Shown one piece after another: positions 12,867 through 25,450 of a stretch of DNA of 64,000 nt (the stretch's first letter is position 1; each line of letters starts with the position of its first letter). The DNA comes from Yponomeuta sedellus (taxonomy: Eukaryota > Arthropoda > Insecta > Lepidoptera > Yponomeutidae): positions 14,671,501 to 14,735,500 of the forward strand of contig OW203727.1 in the NCBI GenBank assembly GCA_934045075.1, written 5' to 3'. The notes under the pieces were generated by a model. It worked only from the letters and a program-made list of their open reading frames with translations, searched no databases and was not told the DNA's origin. The translations under genes and the position numbers were made by a program.

Positions 12867-13476
12867 AAGTACAAATTAAGAAGCATGATAATATATTTTT
12901 TAATAGAGCAAGACCGTGTATTGAATACAATGACAATAACTACACAGATGAGAAAGGTTAAAACAGAAACTTGATCTCGCTAATCCACGTGGGTTTTACC
13001 ATAACGCCACGCCTCGGGTGATAATTACATAAAGCCACTGGCGAATTGAAAGAAAAGAAAGTAAATCATGGTGACCTTTTGCCAACAGATGTCCGGTCGC
13101 AGGAAGATGACTATTATGGTGAAGGCGTCGAGAGACAAAACTAATGAGTTGTGTAACTGACGAGTGAAAGAAAGAAGGTAAACGAAGAGATTGGAAGTAT
13201 TGGAATCTCATTATACTTACTCAAATTGTCTAAGGAAGTACCTGCGATGATAATCAACAATTTCGGAAGAGACTGCTTATTCAGGCGTGTAGTTATTTTG
13301 TTGACACGAGAGAAAATTTTTAATTGTCTAAATTTGTATGAAATGGTCAATCTTGTGTGCAAAATCATCATCACCATCCTGGCAATGGAGCATTCTCCAA
13401 GTAAGTACTCCGATCGTACAGGTCCTTCTCGGCTTGTTAATTCACTATATTCACCAAAACTAATTTAGGTAACAAC

Positions 13477-13554
13477 AAAGGTCTGAACTAAATATATAGG
13501 TACTCGTAAATGCATGAACATTTACGAGTACCTATATATTTAGTTCAGACCTTT
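13477..13554. repeat. Perfect 36-bp hairpin
   Basis: Arms 13477-13512 and 13519-13554 are exact complements with a 6-base loop (catgaa). The arm begins aaaggtctgaactaaatata. Confidence 0.92.
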
Positions 13555-14510
13555 TGTACATAGAAATTATAATTTACAAAAAAGTGTACAGTATATGTTA
13601 TAAAGGTTACATTTACTTACAAATTACATACCCGACTGCGCCAGAAGCAGGGTTATATTTATAGAGTGTATGTTATGTTATTTTCTGCAGCTTAAATGGC
13701 ATGATGGATTTTAGCTTGAGAGGTATCTTTCAATTGGTGTTAACTGTAAGAGTGACACTAACCATATAAAAATATTAAAACTATTTACGTATCGAATTTT
13801 TTTCTCGCAATTGGGTGGTTTTGCTTTTCCATAAATAATTCACGGTAATTTTATTATTTTCATATTAAATTATTAAACGCAAGTAAATTTGAAATAAACT
13901 CAACAATTTGAGTACAAACAACGTGATTTGGACGTGGATTTTGCGGCTAATAGTGACCGTCACTTTAGATTGCAATAAGCTGTAGAGACATTAAAGGTTA
14001 AGCTGAATACTTTCACAAAAGTGTCGAGAAATATGCAAATTAAAACCACAAGCCTTCTTCAAAAGCTCCTTTTCAAAACTCCATTCGAAAAGGCGATCCC
14101 AGACTACTAGCAGCACGAAACATCGCAAACGATCGTTCAAGTAAAACATTTCTCGTGTTTTCTATCGGCGATCGAGAGGTGCAGTGGAACAAGTGGTGGA
14201 GTGCCGACATAAATATCGGACAGGCGAACAATATCGGAAAGCTTCTCAGGGCATTTAGAGCGCTTCTGGAGTGATTCACACAAAAGAGTGTGAAGTTTGT
14301 ATTTCGAAGGTTATCGAATATTATTGTGCTTCAGGTTAATTGGGTTAGATCTCAAAATTACTTCGAAAGTACTACACTCGCTAACTAAGTAAGCCGCAAA
14401 GAAAGTAACAGGGAAAATCATCTATTAAATTGTGGCATAATAAAACAATTTCGCAGCGAATATTTGCATTTTTCTTAAAACTCAAGAATGGTATACTTTG
14501 GAACTGGAAT

Positions 14511-14558
14511 ATTGGCAAATATTAAGACTATAAATACATAGTTTTAATATTTGCCAAT
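14511..14558. repeat. 15-bp inverted repeat
   Basis: attggcaaatattaa and its complement around an 18-base AT-rich loop. Confidence 0.7.
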
Positions 14559-15430
14559 AATCGTTAGTCTCAAGAAAAACCACTCACAATTTAAAATTGA
14601 GTTGTTTATTATCAGCTTCGATTTTAGGCAGACAGGATGACATTGCACAAACAAGTATAGTATTTGCTATCAGTGTTAGATCATTAACAATTTCACAGTC
14701 GTAATTGGTGACGGTGACAAGATACTTCAAGCAATGATAGCTTTATTTAATTTACTTAAAAATCCGGTTACAAATGCACAAGATCTTACGAGAAAAATGC
14801 ATGCACTTAAGATCAATCTTTCAAGTCTAGGCACGTAAAAGGCATTCAACGAACAAGCAATTTAAATTATTATACTTGGGAATCTTTAACTATAATCGAT
14901 ACAAGCAACACGGCGAAGGAGAGAGAAATTGTAATAATATTCAGTAACTATTATTCCTATCATAATGGAAAATAATAGGCGTCGAGAGAGCATGAAGATC
15001 TCACTAAAAGATTTCACAAAGGCAATTTTAGTATTTAGCGTAAGTTATGGAAGGGATCAGATAATTTTACTAGCTGTGATGTAATATGTGAAGCGGATAG
15101 ACGTAGACTAAATATAACACCCGGAAACCACTAATTCAGACTCGGTGAAAGATTTGTATTAATAAACAAATTAAGCTGAATGGTTTTTGTTCAGTTCCGG
15201 GCTATTAACATATTTTGATTGATATTCCACGTTTTTAAAACAAATGCTAATATGTTTTCGTTCGCAATAACAGCTTTAGATAACGCTTTTGGTAACTTTT
15301 GGTTTTTACCTTTACTTAACACATTCACGGCAGACATTACTAACTCTGACTCTGACCTGGCGGACGAAACCTATTCACAAAAGCATATTGTGTGTCAAAA
15401 TGGGGTTCATTAAGTGATATCAACCGTTTG
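14559..15430. other. No gene recognised
   Basis: AT-rich intergenic sequence. The frame at 15219-15413 has no motif. Confidence 0.45.
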
Positions 15431-15512
15431 TATGTCCCCACAGCTGGGGCACTATCTTCCTGCATCGCAGGAAGGTTAGGCGGTACTCCACCACGGGGCA
15501 AGTCCGTAAAGA
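15431..15512 (-). mobile_element. 5S-derived SINE 3' fragment
   Basis: Plus strand gtccccacagctggggcac, tcctgcatcgcaggaaggtt, ccaccacggggcaagtccg. Truncated after about 80 bases. Confidence 0.55.
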
Positions 15513-16023
15513 AAATACGCGTAATTTATAAAAGTGCTATTCCTCTAAAAATACTTCTCGTCACGTCTTTTGGTTACGTCTTTGACTTTATTACACATGA
15601 TTTAACTATCTCTGAGGATTTTAAGGCGTCGGGTTTTTATAACCCAAGCCGCTGAAGGATACAGACATTTTAAGACTTCGTTTTTTTCCAAAAAGAAAAA
15701 AAACTAATTCGAACTGCAAAATCAAACTTACTAACAACTTCTTCAATATTTACTTCAAGCAGTGTTACCATGGTAAACAAAGCTCAAAAAAGGCAAAGAT
15801 TCAAGTGACGTAAAGATCAAAGGTAGAAAACAAAATACACCAAGAGGTTTACAGTACACCAGTAGCTTGGTAAAATTTATCCGTTTTGGTAGAGATTTGG
15901 AGTTTTTACTGTAAACTCCATAATGACGAGACCACCATAATAAAAAAATACCAGATCTGTCAATATCATAGTAAGTGACCGACCCTGGTCTCTGCCTACA
16001 CCTCCACTATACCGACGTGAGTT

Positions 16024-16101
16024 TATGTATGTATGTATGTATGTATGTATGTATGTATGTATGTATGTATGTATGTATGTATGTATGTATGTATGTATGT
16101 A

Positions 16102-16182
<81 letters not shown>

Positions 16183-16193
16183 ATGTATGTATG

Positions 16194-16224
<31 letters not shown>

Positions 16225-16260
16225 GTATGTAAGTATGTATGTATGTAGTATGTATGTATA
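16024..16260. repeat. Compound microsatellite (ATGT)n-(GT)n-(ATGT)n
   Basis: About 80 bases of ATGT, about 60 of GT, then more ATGT. Its apparent open frames in every phase are only repeat translations. Confidence 0.95.
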
Positions 16261-17431
16261 CATTTTGGCAGAGATTATAATATTTTCGTTGTAAGTTAAT
16301 TTGGTGTGCATTTTTAGGTTTTGGTAAAGATTAAGGTGTTTTCACTAGGGCAGCAGGTATATAGACATGGCATACAAACCATAAGCCAAAACAGACGATT
16401 GTAACGTGTATCCCAATATGGATGTTGCAGAAATAGGCCGTTTAAACTACTGACTTGATTGCTACGTACAAGAAATCGAATAAGAGGTCCCGTCTGCCAA
16501 GGTTAGATATTCAACGAACTCTTTTAAAGCAGTCGTTTTTTTTTGTTTTATATAAATTATTACGCATTACAACATCTGCAGGGTAACAAGGTAGAACCTA
16601 ACTCTATATTGACAACGAGTACTGCATGAGCATTAGTACAGTTAATTAATGGTTACTAAGTACTTAAGTATGCACTAATTGAGCACTAATCTTTAATAAC
16701 GGCCAATAAGTAGCGTGTCTATGATGACTCGCAAAACTTCAGTACAAAACCTAAACGAGCTAACCTTACCTATCACCAAAACGATTTATGAACCTATGCT
16801 TATTGATACTAAGTTAGTTTTGCTACGACTAAGTCTGCTAAATACAGTTTCTTGCCCTTAATTAAGCGACTGCTCATGTAGATGTCGTGCAATTTGCAAC
16901 CCTAGTTGTTCAACTAATCACCACGTCTGAAATTACATGCGGTAAACGGTCTGAAAAAAATGACGCTTCCATATAACCGAGGATTTCCCTGGCATCACCC
17001 ATTTCATTTCATCGCCCTGTCTTGGGAACTCAAAAATAACTTAACACTTAAACTGTTCACAAGTGTTTGCATTAGATCGCCTTCCAGTACGTACTATTTA
17101 AGCATTGCAAAACTTGAAATATTTCTTCAGTATCGATAAAAAAAGCCACTAAGAAAAAGCTAAAGTTTAAAATTTTTAAAGGATTTTTTGTTTTATATAA
17201 ATATTGACGCCGTCTTATTGACACATTATTGACGCCGTCTGCCTTAAGATTATAAATTTACAAAACTAGACTAGCTAATCTTACGTTTTATTTATATTTT
17301 TGAAAACATTCAATACAAATAGTATGAAAATTAAAAGAAACAATATCGAAAATTTAAAATTTTAGTTTTCAGGTTCTGTGTTGTTTCAATAACACTTTGT
17401 GCAGCAAGGTCTCGTACAAAACACAAACAAC
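16261..17431. other. Upstream flank of GOBP2
   Basis: No second gene. Two TATA-like words (tatataaat about 17194, ttataaat about 17245) and a repeated ttattgacgccgtct lie 180-240 bases before the ATG. A core promoter cannot be fixed. Confidence 0.35.
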
Positions 17432-17566
17432 ATGGCGCCATTGCGAAGTTCGCTGGTGTGTGCGCTGATGCTGGTCATCGTAGCAGGGACTGAGCATGAT
17501 CCTGCCGAGCTCATGGCACACATAACTGCGCATTTTGGGACGGCCTTGGAAGAATGTAGAGTCGAG
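17432..17566 (+). CDS. GOBP2: GOBP2 coding exon 1
   Basis: Encodes the signal peptide and mature N-terminus through the first conserved cysteine (ALEECRVE). The donor is gag|gtgagt, phase 0. A GTG-initiated extension of the frame to 17399 exists, but the ATG at 17432 has the better context and directly precedes the signal peptide. Confidence 0.92.
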
Positions 17567-20500
17567 GTGAGTATACTGATTAACTTTAATAATGTAGCTA
17601 TAATTAAGGGCCAGTTTTTGAATTGAGAATTTCGCTAAGTAAATACTTAACTGTAGTGCTGTCTCTTCGAATTTCTCAGAAAAGAGAGAGACACAACGTT
17701 ACTTAAGTATTTACTTAGTGATATTCTCAATTCGGCAACCGGCACTTTTCGTAACAATTTCGCCATTTAATTGTGAATCAATCAATTTATAATTTTAATA
17801 ATAATTTTAACACACTATAATCAATAATCCTAAATTTGATACCTTGTGCTACGGTAAACACATCACAAACAAGGGAATACAACCAGACTATGGCCATTTG
17901 TACGAATGAAGTATGGCGGCTTCCAGAGGGAATCGAACCCATGACCTCTGTTTTTAAAGTCAAGCGTGTTAACCGCTAAACCAAAAAGGCAGTCAACCTA
18001 TAACAACTTTCACTACGAGAAACCTTTGAAGTTACGAAAAAATTATCAGCTGATCTTTACCTGTATCAATACCATAGGCATGGCTGATTTTATGAAGTTT
18101 ATGATAGGTAAACTTGTTTTTATTGACTACTCTTTTCGGATATGTACTATAGAATTTTACACCCTAGATACTGCGTAGAAATGGAACTGGAATAAGTATG
18201 TTCCCAACATAGATGTAAAACGCAAAAACAGTATAGTAATTTGTTTTTATGTATGTCGGTTTATTGGCTGAATCTAATGCGATGCGATTTTGAGTGTAAA
18301 AAATAAAAATACATATTTTATATTTTTACTGTTGCAAGGAATTACTGACCAGATATTATTGTTTAAATTTTTTTGTAACAAGGTATTATGTCCTCAACTA
18401 CTTTCAAAATTCAGTTTTGTGGTTCCTCGTCGCGGAGCCAGAGTCGTTAATTACCGTCCATTTTATCTTCGTTCTGCAAGAATCAATATTGGCAAATATT
18501 CAATAATTAACAGATTGTGTAGACAACATAATCAACTTTTTTTAAAAGATTCTCAGAAATTCGATTTATTTGCATGTACGCTTAGTAAATTCAAATCAAA
18601 TTTGATCCAATTAGGGTCAACAGCATCCATACCTGAAAATGTAACCTAGTGCTTTTATTGATTTTGGTTTCAATAGGTAATCGCGCCAACTTGTAGTCCG
18701 TAAGTCTTACATGTTATGTGATGTGAATGCTGTGTTTTTCAGTTATTGGATTCACACTGTGGCTTGATTTATTGTAAATTGTGTCTATATTTGTAAAGTG
18801 TGCGTCTGTTGAAAAACCTAATAAATAAATAAATGAATGGATACTGCTGATACGCTTGGCGAATTTATGTCAAGTAAAATAAATTAATGAATCCTCAATT
18901 AACGTTAACTTAGATGAGCAAAAGGATCAAAAGAACTTTTCGACTGTCGTCTGTTAAAAACTATTCACTATTGCAAATACTAGCTGCGCTCGCGAACTTT
19001 ATATACTTATTAAAGTAGGTATAACGATCTTTGTAGCTAATTCTTAACTTTTTGAAGAATGAAAATTGTACAGTCGTACTAATATAAATGCTTATAAGGC
19101 ATAGAATAAAATATGATTACCTATGATTACCGTTTTTTAATAACTTTGTATTTTGTCTCACGAAACTACACTGTATCAAACCTCTCGTAGAATCCTCTGA
19201 GCGAAAAAACTACGTGGAAAACATAGCGAGCGATTACATACTATTTTGCCGAATCAAGCCACAAGACCTTCTGTAATGCGCACCAACCTTTCCACCTAGG
19301 GAGTACAGGGTCAAGATAAAAGTTTTATCCCACTATCAGGGAGAGCGGCATCTCGCTTTGCGCGGTGAAATAAAGCAAGATGGTGCTAGCCGATAATGGG
19401 ATTAAACTTTTATCGTGGCGTTGTGCTGCCCTAGCACACTTATACTATCACTGACAGTATTAAGTTTCAAAGATAGACGTTAGGAATCCTCCAGGATTCT
19501 AATTATACGCACCAAGCGTATAATTAGGCCAAATTTTGGGGTTGATTTGACTAGATTTTTATCACGGTTTCATTTGCCTGCTTGAGAATAACACGATCTT
19601 TCGGGTGCGATATAGCTAAAATATTTATTCACGAATAGTCAAAAGAAATCCTGGTAAAAAATTACACAGTATTTTTTTTAACAAGCTTATCACGCTGCCA
19701 TCGTCTGTCTTTCCGGAAACATAAAACCTGGGTGTCTTTAAAAGTAGAGTTAACCGGCATTTAACAGGTAAGCACGTAACATCGTAGACCCCGTCTTCGC
19801 TTACCATCAGGCATGACTGGGGTCACGTGTAACCTGTCATACTTAAAAAAACGCCACTAGCGTTAGTCATAGACGGTCACCCATCCATGCACTTGAGGCG
19901 CGCGATTCGCAGACCTCTGTTATTCAACTGAAAATCGTCTAAAACAATTCGTCTTTCCTCAGTCGGGCCTCTCCGAAGAGATCATGGAGGAGTTCCACCA
20001 CATCTGGCGTGAGGACTTCGATGTCGTGCACCGCGAGCTGGGCTGCGCGATTATCTGCATGTCCAATAAGTACCAGCTCTTGCTGGAAAACGCCAAGTTG
20101 CATCACGTCAACATTCACGACTATATCAAGACGTTTCCGCAAGGTCTCTGTGTTCTTCTGTTTCTTTTCCCACCTCTTATCGTCTGTAGGATTTTGACTA
20201 ACCTATACAGAATTCTCACACTTCAATTGGCAAATTCTTTTGCTAAGAGTTTTAATTTTTACTACTTTCACTTATTCTCCTTCCACATGTTGTTATAAAA
20301 AGGTTACACGTCCCCTTAATAAATTTATTATAAAATTTTAATTATAATTAATATATACCTTTACTTACACACTTCAGTAAACCAACATCTCTCTGTAACT
20401 CTTACATATTTGGACAAATTATACAATCCCGACGAATGCATGACGCTCCGTTACTAATTTGGTCTGTGTACCATAACAATTCATAGATTGTCAAAACAAT

Positions 20501-21617
20501 TTTGTCAACATTAGTAAAAACTCTCGAATCTACAGTTAAATTGAAAAGATAAACTGATCTATCACTTATCGTCAGACCCTCTCTCGGCAAAACCCAATAA
20601 AATGCCGAGAAGACACAATCGAACGCCTCGTGTTATACTTGTAGAGCATATGATACATGTAGACCTTAAATAAACCAGTTAGACACTCTACAAAGACTTA
20701 AACACAATAGAATTAAATAATTGCATACGGCACACATGTCAATCTGCTAGTTAAGTAACTTCCTGTATCTTTTGGAAATTATTCATAAATTGTTCATTGT
20801 ATTGGAAAAATGAAAAGAAATTAAAAATTATTTTTCTTTAACACCATAGTAATGGTCCGCGGAAACCACAAACTGTTTTTCCTTATCCGTTCATTTTTCT
20901 AGGGCTGCAATGAATTCAAACTGACAGAAGAATTCGTAGATTCGTAGAATCAGTTGTTAAGCTATCGAATGTAGTGGCCATTTCACAATGTTAGCTGGCC
21001 GATTTCACAATACAAAACAAAACAATAGACCGGGGGTCTTCTTCCTACACAAACACGAGGTACCAACTTGTGTACAATTTGGACGCGAACAAAATTTTTC
21101 GGCTGGGAAATCACTGAAAAGTGAAGCGCTTCCACCAAATGTGAAGTTGTATCTCAACGAAAGCTAGAACAAGCAACTAATAAGCCGTTTGTTGTTATAT
21201 CTTTTGATTCATTTAGTGACTTTCTAGCCTAGCTAGTCATCGACTGATACTTCAAACACAACGTGACGATTCCCATTCAATTTAAAATCTAACCAGATGG
21301 CTGTACCGGCCAGCTATTATAAAACGTATCGTTACACCAGTTATACAGTACGTTGCTTGCATGGGAAGTGCCAGACCCTTCCTATCCCTGTTGTCTTACC
21401 CCTCACAGATAAAATATTCGCCCTAACGTTTTCAGGTGAGGCACTCGCAGCCAAGATAGTAGACATTATTCACAACTGTGAGAAGCAATTCGATGACATC
21501 GAGGATAAATGCAGCCGGGCGGTGAAGATCTCTTCTTGCTTTAAGGAGTTGGCCTTCGAGGCCGGTATTGCGCCTGACATCACCATGATCGAAGCGCTGC
21601 TCGAAAAGTACGATTAA
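17432..21617 (+). CDS. GOBP2: General odorant-binding protein 2 (three exons, complete)
   Basis: Coding exons are 17432-17566, 19963-20143 and 21436-21617, joined at GT/AG sites in phase 0 and then phase 1, giving 165 residues. The first ATG in a good context (caacATGG) is followed by a hydrophobic signal peptide (about residues 1-22). If the mature protein starts at residue 24, the six cysteines (42, 73, 77, 120, 131, 140) become 19, 50, 54, 97, 108 and 117 and Trp60 becomes Trp37, the classic moth PBP/GOBP numbering. The motif [11 protein letters not shown] and the pattern C-x3-C, C-x42-C, C-x10-C, C-x8-C fit GOBP2 better than GOBP1 or PBP. Known role of the family: a secreted soluble carrier in antennal sensillum lymph that binds plant odorants and pheromone components in a helical pocket closed by three disulfides. 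No frame damage is seen. No other PBP/GOBP gene lies in the window. Identity is from motif memory, not from a search. Confidence 0.93.
17610..17745. repeat. Imperfect 31-bp inverted repeat (MITE-like) in GOBP2 intron 1
   Basis: Arms 17620-17650 and 17703-17733 are reverse complements with two mismatches (core ctaagtaaatacttaa), separated by 52 bases rich in GA. The flanks (ccagttttt / aaccggcac) are weakly complementary too. It starts about 50 bases after the exon 1 donor. Confidence 0.6.
17846..17996 (-). mobile_element. tRNA-like SINE (family D) in GOBP2 intron 1
   Basis: On the minus strand a tRNA-like head (gcggttaacacgcttg, then ggttcgattcc-type B box) is followed by a tail containing ctggttgtattcccttgtttgtgatgtg and an end with accgtagcacaagg. 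Related copies lie near 92, 12085, 28405, 46330 and 57830. Confidence 0.6.
18330..18834 (+). mobile_element. 5'-truncated non-LTR retrotransposon (LINE) 3' end in GOBP2 intron 1
   Basis: An open frame ending at 18649 carries a C-terminal segment typical of insect non-LTR reverse transcriptase ORFs: [17 protein letters not shown], then [17 protein letters not shown] and a [11 protein letters not shown] ending. It is followed by a 3' UTR and a short TAAA-type tail (aataaataaataaatgaatg) at 18815-18837. The catalytic RT region is absent, so this is a dead 5'-truncated copy, probably of a jockey/CR1-like clade. Same strand as the host gene. Confidence 0.65.
19299..19431. mobile_element. Short MITE with TA flanks in GOBP2 intron 1
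   Basis: Ends gggag...gataaaagttttatccc and gggattaaacttttatc...ctgccc form terminal inverted repeats. The element is bracketed by TA on both sides. A second copy in opposite arrangement is at 2574-2697. Contains gcggcatctcgctttg and its near-complement gcaagatggtgctagc. Confidence 0.55.
19850..19905 (-). mobile_element. 5S-rRNA-like SINE head fragment
   Basis: Minus strand reads gatgggtgaccgtctatg, then actaacgctagtgg, matching the head of the 5S-derived SINE seen whole at 55265-55610. Truncated; lies just before GOBP2 exon 2. Confidence 0.5.
19963..20143 (+). CDS. GOBP2: GOBP2 coding exon 2
   Basis: The acceptor is tttcctcag|tcg. Encodes [11 protein letters not shown] through IKTFPQ, including Trp60 and Cys73/Cys77. 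The donor is caag|gtctct, phase 1. GC content is clearly higher than in the flanking introns. Confidence 0.92.
21436..21617 (+). CDS. GOBP2: GOBP2 coding exon 3 with stop
   Basis: The acceptor is cgttttcag|gtgagg. Joining the phase-1 G to this exon gives [17 protein letters not shown], which continues the family alignment. Carries Cys120, Cys131 and Cys140 and ends [11 protein letters not shown]. Confidence 0.92.
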
Positions 21618-21682
21618 GGAAGTTGGAGCTTGCTTGGGTGCTTTTGAAGCAGGCAGCTAATATTAATATCTTGTATTCTATA

Positions 21683-21688
21683 AATAAA
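21683..21688 (+). terminator. GOBP2: Polyadenylation signal of GOBP2
   Basis: AATAAA lies 66 bases after the GOBP2 stop codon. A second AATAAA at 21848-21853 could serve a longer 3' UTR. Confidence 0.55.
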
Positions 21689-24187
21689 CTTACAAAAAAT
21701 AAAAATAAATGAGCACTAATTTCGTAAATTTGCATCATTAGTGGTATCTGAGCAGAAAATGTAGTGTTATTTTGTCACTGCTTGGCATTTCTTTATGGCA
21801 TGTGGTTGTAGTGACTTGCGTCACAAGGGTAACTTTCTCTAATTTTAAATAAAATTTTGTATAATTTTGTATTTGTATTTTTATGTACAATACAGTGTTC
21901 TCTATCTCTATCTATCTATCTATAATATGGGTGATGGATGTTAGAATAGCAACGACCGTTTATGTCAATGGACTTGATCATGATAATAAAACCTACTGTG
22001 GAAAATAGTGGAAAGGTGATGGATATTTTAGATAATCTTTACAGCGTCAATAAAATGGATACAGCTTTATTTAGTTTTTGTTTCATTTTCATAAATACTA
22101 GAAGGTTCTTTTGAGATGGACGCAGAAGTGTGGGCAGGCAACCAACGAGATGAAATGACGACCAGGGAGTCGATTCTCGCCCATGCGAATTGAAAGCGTA
22201 GACGCAAAATATTCGAAGGCTTAGACATTTGTCGCTTAAAAATAAGATAAGGTTACAGACTCATAAGAAATTTATTTTATCATTAGAATTTAATCAAGCA
22301 TGGCGTTCCGAATACAGATTTTGGCTAGCGCTCGACTTTTTGTGTAGAATTCCAAGTCATAAATAAGCCTTAGAGTCGAATACGACTTATTTGCTTATGA
22401 AGTGAGAATTGGCTCCCAGGTCAAATGAGCAGGAAAAGACAGGATACGAAACGCACAAGACGTAAATGGCGCGTAATAGAAAAAACCTACTGTAAGTATT
22501 CGGTGGCTATAAGTTGAAGAAGAGAGAAATTTTTTTGTGCGTGCATAAATTTTCAGCCTAAGCCTTGCTTTTCGATACAACACCAGATTGCTTTTTAGGA
22601 TGGATGATTATTCTTAAAAGTTCCATCACCAATTTTACGCATATTAAATTTATCGCAATATTGAACAGGGGCCCAGATGTTTCTTGACGCTTTTGTGGAT
22701 ACGAACTTGAAGCTTGAAAATAGTGGATATTGGCCTGTCTGTAACTAGGTGCATTTTTGTACTCACGGAGATTTGAGCCAGGTTGTAGCTGTTGGACTGA
22801 GATTTAGGGCGAGAATTTGCCGACGAATAAATTTTGAAACATACTGTTTGTATAATATTAAGACAATAATAATAATGAGAAATTGTTTATCAGTATGCTT
22901 AGTACGAGTTACAAGAAAACAAAACGAAAATTCGTATCGTAAGCTCGATAAACTGTCGCAGTTGATACTTCCATACTGGCAGTTTCCGTCGCACTCGGCA
23001 GTATGAGTTTTAATTTCAACGTATCGTTTAAACTATGGATCCAATAGTTTGATCCAACGAAATAGTTACGAAATATTTTCCTTACTACTCGAACATGGTG
23101 AGATAGGAAGAGACAAACGTTTTGCAGCTCGTTTTGGGTTGAAACTTGAAATTGGGTGTGTGTAGAGTTGCCAGGCGTCAACCAACCCAAAAAATACTGA
23201 TTTTGTGCCAACCAAAAATACTGATTGGGGAATAATTATGTTGTTTTTAGAAAACTTATTCAAGAAAGTGGCAACTTCGATACTGTGATCCTTGGTCGTG
23301 CGTGGCGCCACTTTTTGAATTGCTTGTTTATTTTCAAGTGGTTTTAAGTGCAAACTGCAAATTTTAGAGAAACTTTAATACTGAAGACCAGAGGGGGCCA
23401 ATTCCTTGTTTTGGTGGATTAAAGTCTATATGGTCACTTTTAAACTAACCTTCGTTTCCAATGATACCCTTCGGGAGATTCATAGATCTGTTAAGTCACT
23501 TATAAATGATAATAAGCCGGTTTGGTTAGACGATATCTTTGGATGAAATGTGTGTCCGTAATATCCAAAACCGACAGAATATTTCTCCTCAAAACTAGCT
23601 GCCGACGTCTGTCTCGGCGGCGGGCGACTTGAGCAGCCTCTGCTGCCATGCGAAGAGCAAAAATACACGCTAAGACATTATTTTGATGCCAAAAACGAAG
23701 ATTAACTTTTCAATTCACGACAAAAAAAATTGGTGAGAAAGGAAACTATTAGTTTGACACTTTTCGTTAAGTTTTTCTATGCGTAAACTGTCAAACTCGT
23801 AACCCATACTGCCGAATTGTATGGATCATCTAGCTGACACTCGAAAAGTTCCGTTCGAACTCGAACAGTTTAAGACGAAAAAACTCATACTACCAATTTT
23901 AGTTCATAATAGTTACCGCTAGAGGCGCTGATGGTAAATGTATGGAAGTAAACTGCCAGTTTCATCGAGACGATAAACTATCAAAACTCATACTAAGCAT
24001 ACAGATCTTTATTAGTTGCCAGTACCGTATTTACTCGTATGTGCTGTATTACATCTGTGGGGTAAGTTGCAGTACCTGGCTCGCCGATAGGGCCCCGATA
24101 CCACCCCGTAAGGCCCTGGAAATGTCGGGGCGGGGAGCGCATGAACTTATAATTATGCAATATATGCGTCTGAGCAAGATAGCTTAG

Positions 24188-24260
24188 CTGCCGCATTGGT
24201 CTAGCGGTAACCCGTTTGCCTACCAGCATAGAAGTCGTTGGTTCCCGCCGGAGTCCGCTA
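24188..24260 (+). mobile_element. Degraded tRNA-like head
   Basis: ctgccgcattggtctagcgg, taacccgtttgcctacc, then a damaged B box (gttggttcccgccggag). Resembles families B and D. Confidence 0.35.
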
Positions 24261-25384
24261 AATTTTGATTGTCCAGTATAGGAGTATTTTTCATGTTTAT
24301 GGTCTTCTGGTAGCAGAGAACCTCTCCTGGAATAAGTCGATATATCGTGATATTTGGATGTTCTTAATACTCATATATGTATATATTATATTATTTTTAG
24401 TTTTATTGCACACACATTTTAACTAGAGCGCCGGAAAACACTGCGACTTGCAGGTGCGTCGAAATCTAAAAAAAAGTTGATAACGCTTTACATGTCGCAG
24501 GTATTTATTTTATAAATAGTGTTTTTCTCAGGTAATAAAAGATATTGTGTTTGTAGAGTAGGCAGCCGTTGTTTATAATATATATATTTATATGTATAAT
24601 CACAGGCTTGTATCCCGGAAGGCTGGAAAGAGGATTTTCTTCTTGTCACTATCCTGATTCACAAATAAATCTCTTTCGCTGATGATGCGCTGATGAGGAT
24701 AAACTTTCATTGTTTTGGTTGTACTTATTGACAGATAACTTTCTGTCCCTATTGTTGATGATTTTCAGTGACAGTTTTAACTCATTCCATGATATTCGAT
24801 CCACATGTGACTATTGTTTTTTTATTCTTATCACTATATCTTAATATAACCATTAATAACATGAAATTAAATATATCCATTTGATAACTTAATTCAGTTT
24901 CAGATTGCACTTTAGTACCCGTAGTACGGGAGAAAATACTTACTCTAAACTCCCTGTTAACTTTGCTGTTAAGTTCATAATCTTTGGAAGGCGCTAGTCG
25001 TTTAAAATGTACTATTAATAAGTAGGTATTTATACGTACTTTATTTCTAGCTTTTTATTTACACACCTAACTTGGTAAGTTTTTACAGGTGATGAGGTAG
25101 TTTTGTTGTATTTTGAAATCTAGTCAAATATTGTCTCGTGATGCAAAAGAGATTTTTCGATGTATTATAAAGGTACCCAATGTAGTAATATTGTGAGTGT
25201 ACCAAAACAGCTTTTGATTTAGGAATCCGTTTGCAAGATATTAAGGTTTAAAGTGAACATTTTTCTTGTCCCTTCTTCAAACTAAACGGTTCTTTATAGA
25301 AATGTGAAAATTTTAGGGCAGTAGTAGCAGTATAACGAACTTAAAAAGAAAACTACGACGGTTAAGAAGGCTTTACAACTTAAG

Positions 25385-25450
25385 GAGTCTCATCAAACTC
25401 TCACTCTGAGAGAAGGCTTGTGTCTTAAAGTGGGACGTTTATAGGCGATT
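25385..25450 (+). mobile_element. LINE 3'-end remnant
   Basis: aactctcactctgagagaag, gcttgtgtc, then agtgggacgtttataggcg. This matches the widespread lepidopteran LINE ending that reads like gaggcctgtgcccagcagtgggacg. Confidence 0.5.

Noticed and set aside
15877..16311. Open frames of up to 144 residues made of Tyr-Ile-His-Thr or Met-Tyr-Val-Cys repeats
   Set aside because: They are translations of the ATGT/GT microsatellite and exist in several phases on both strands.
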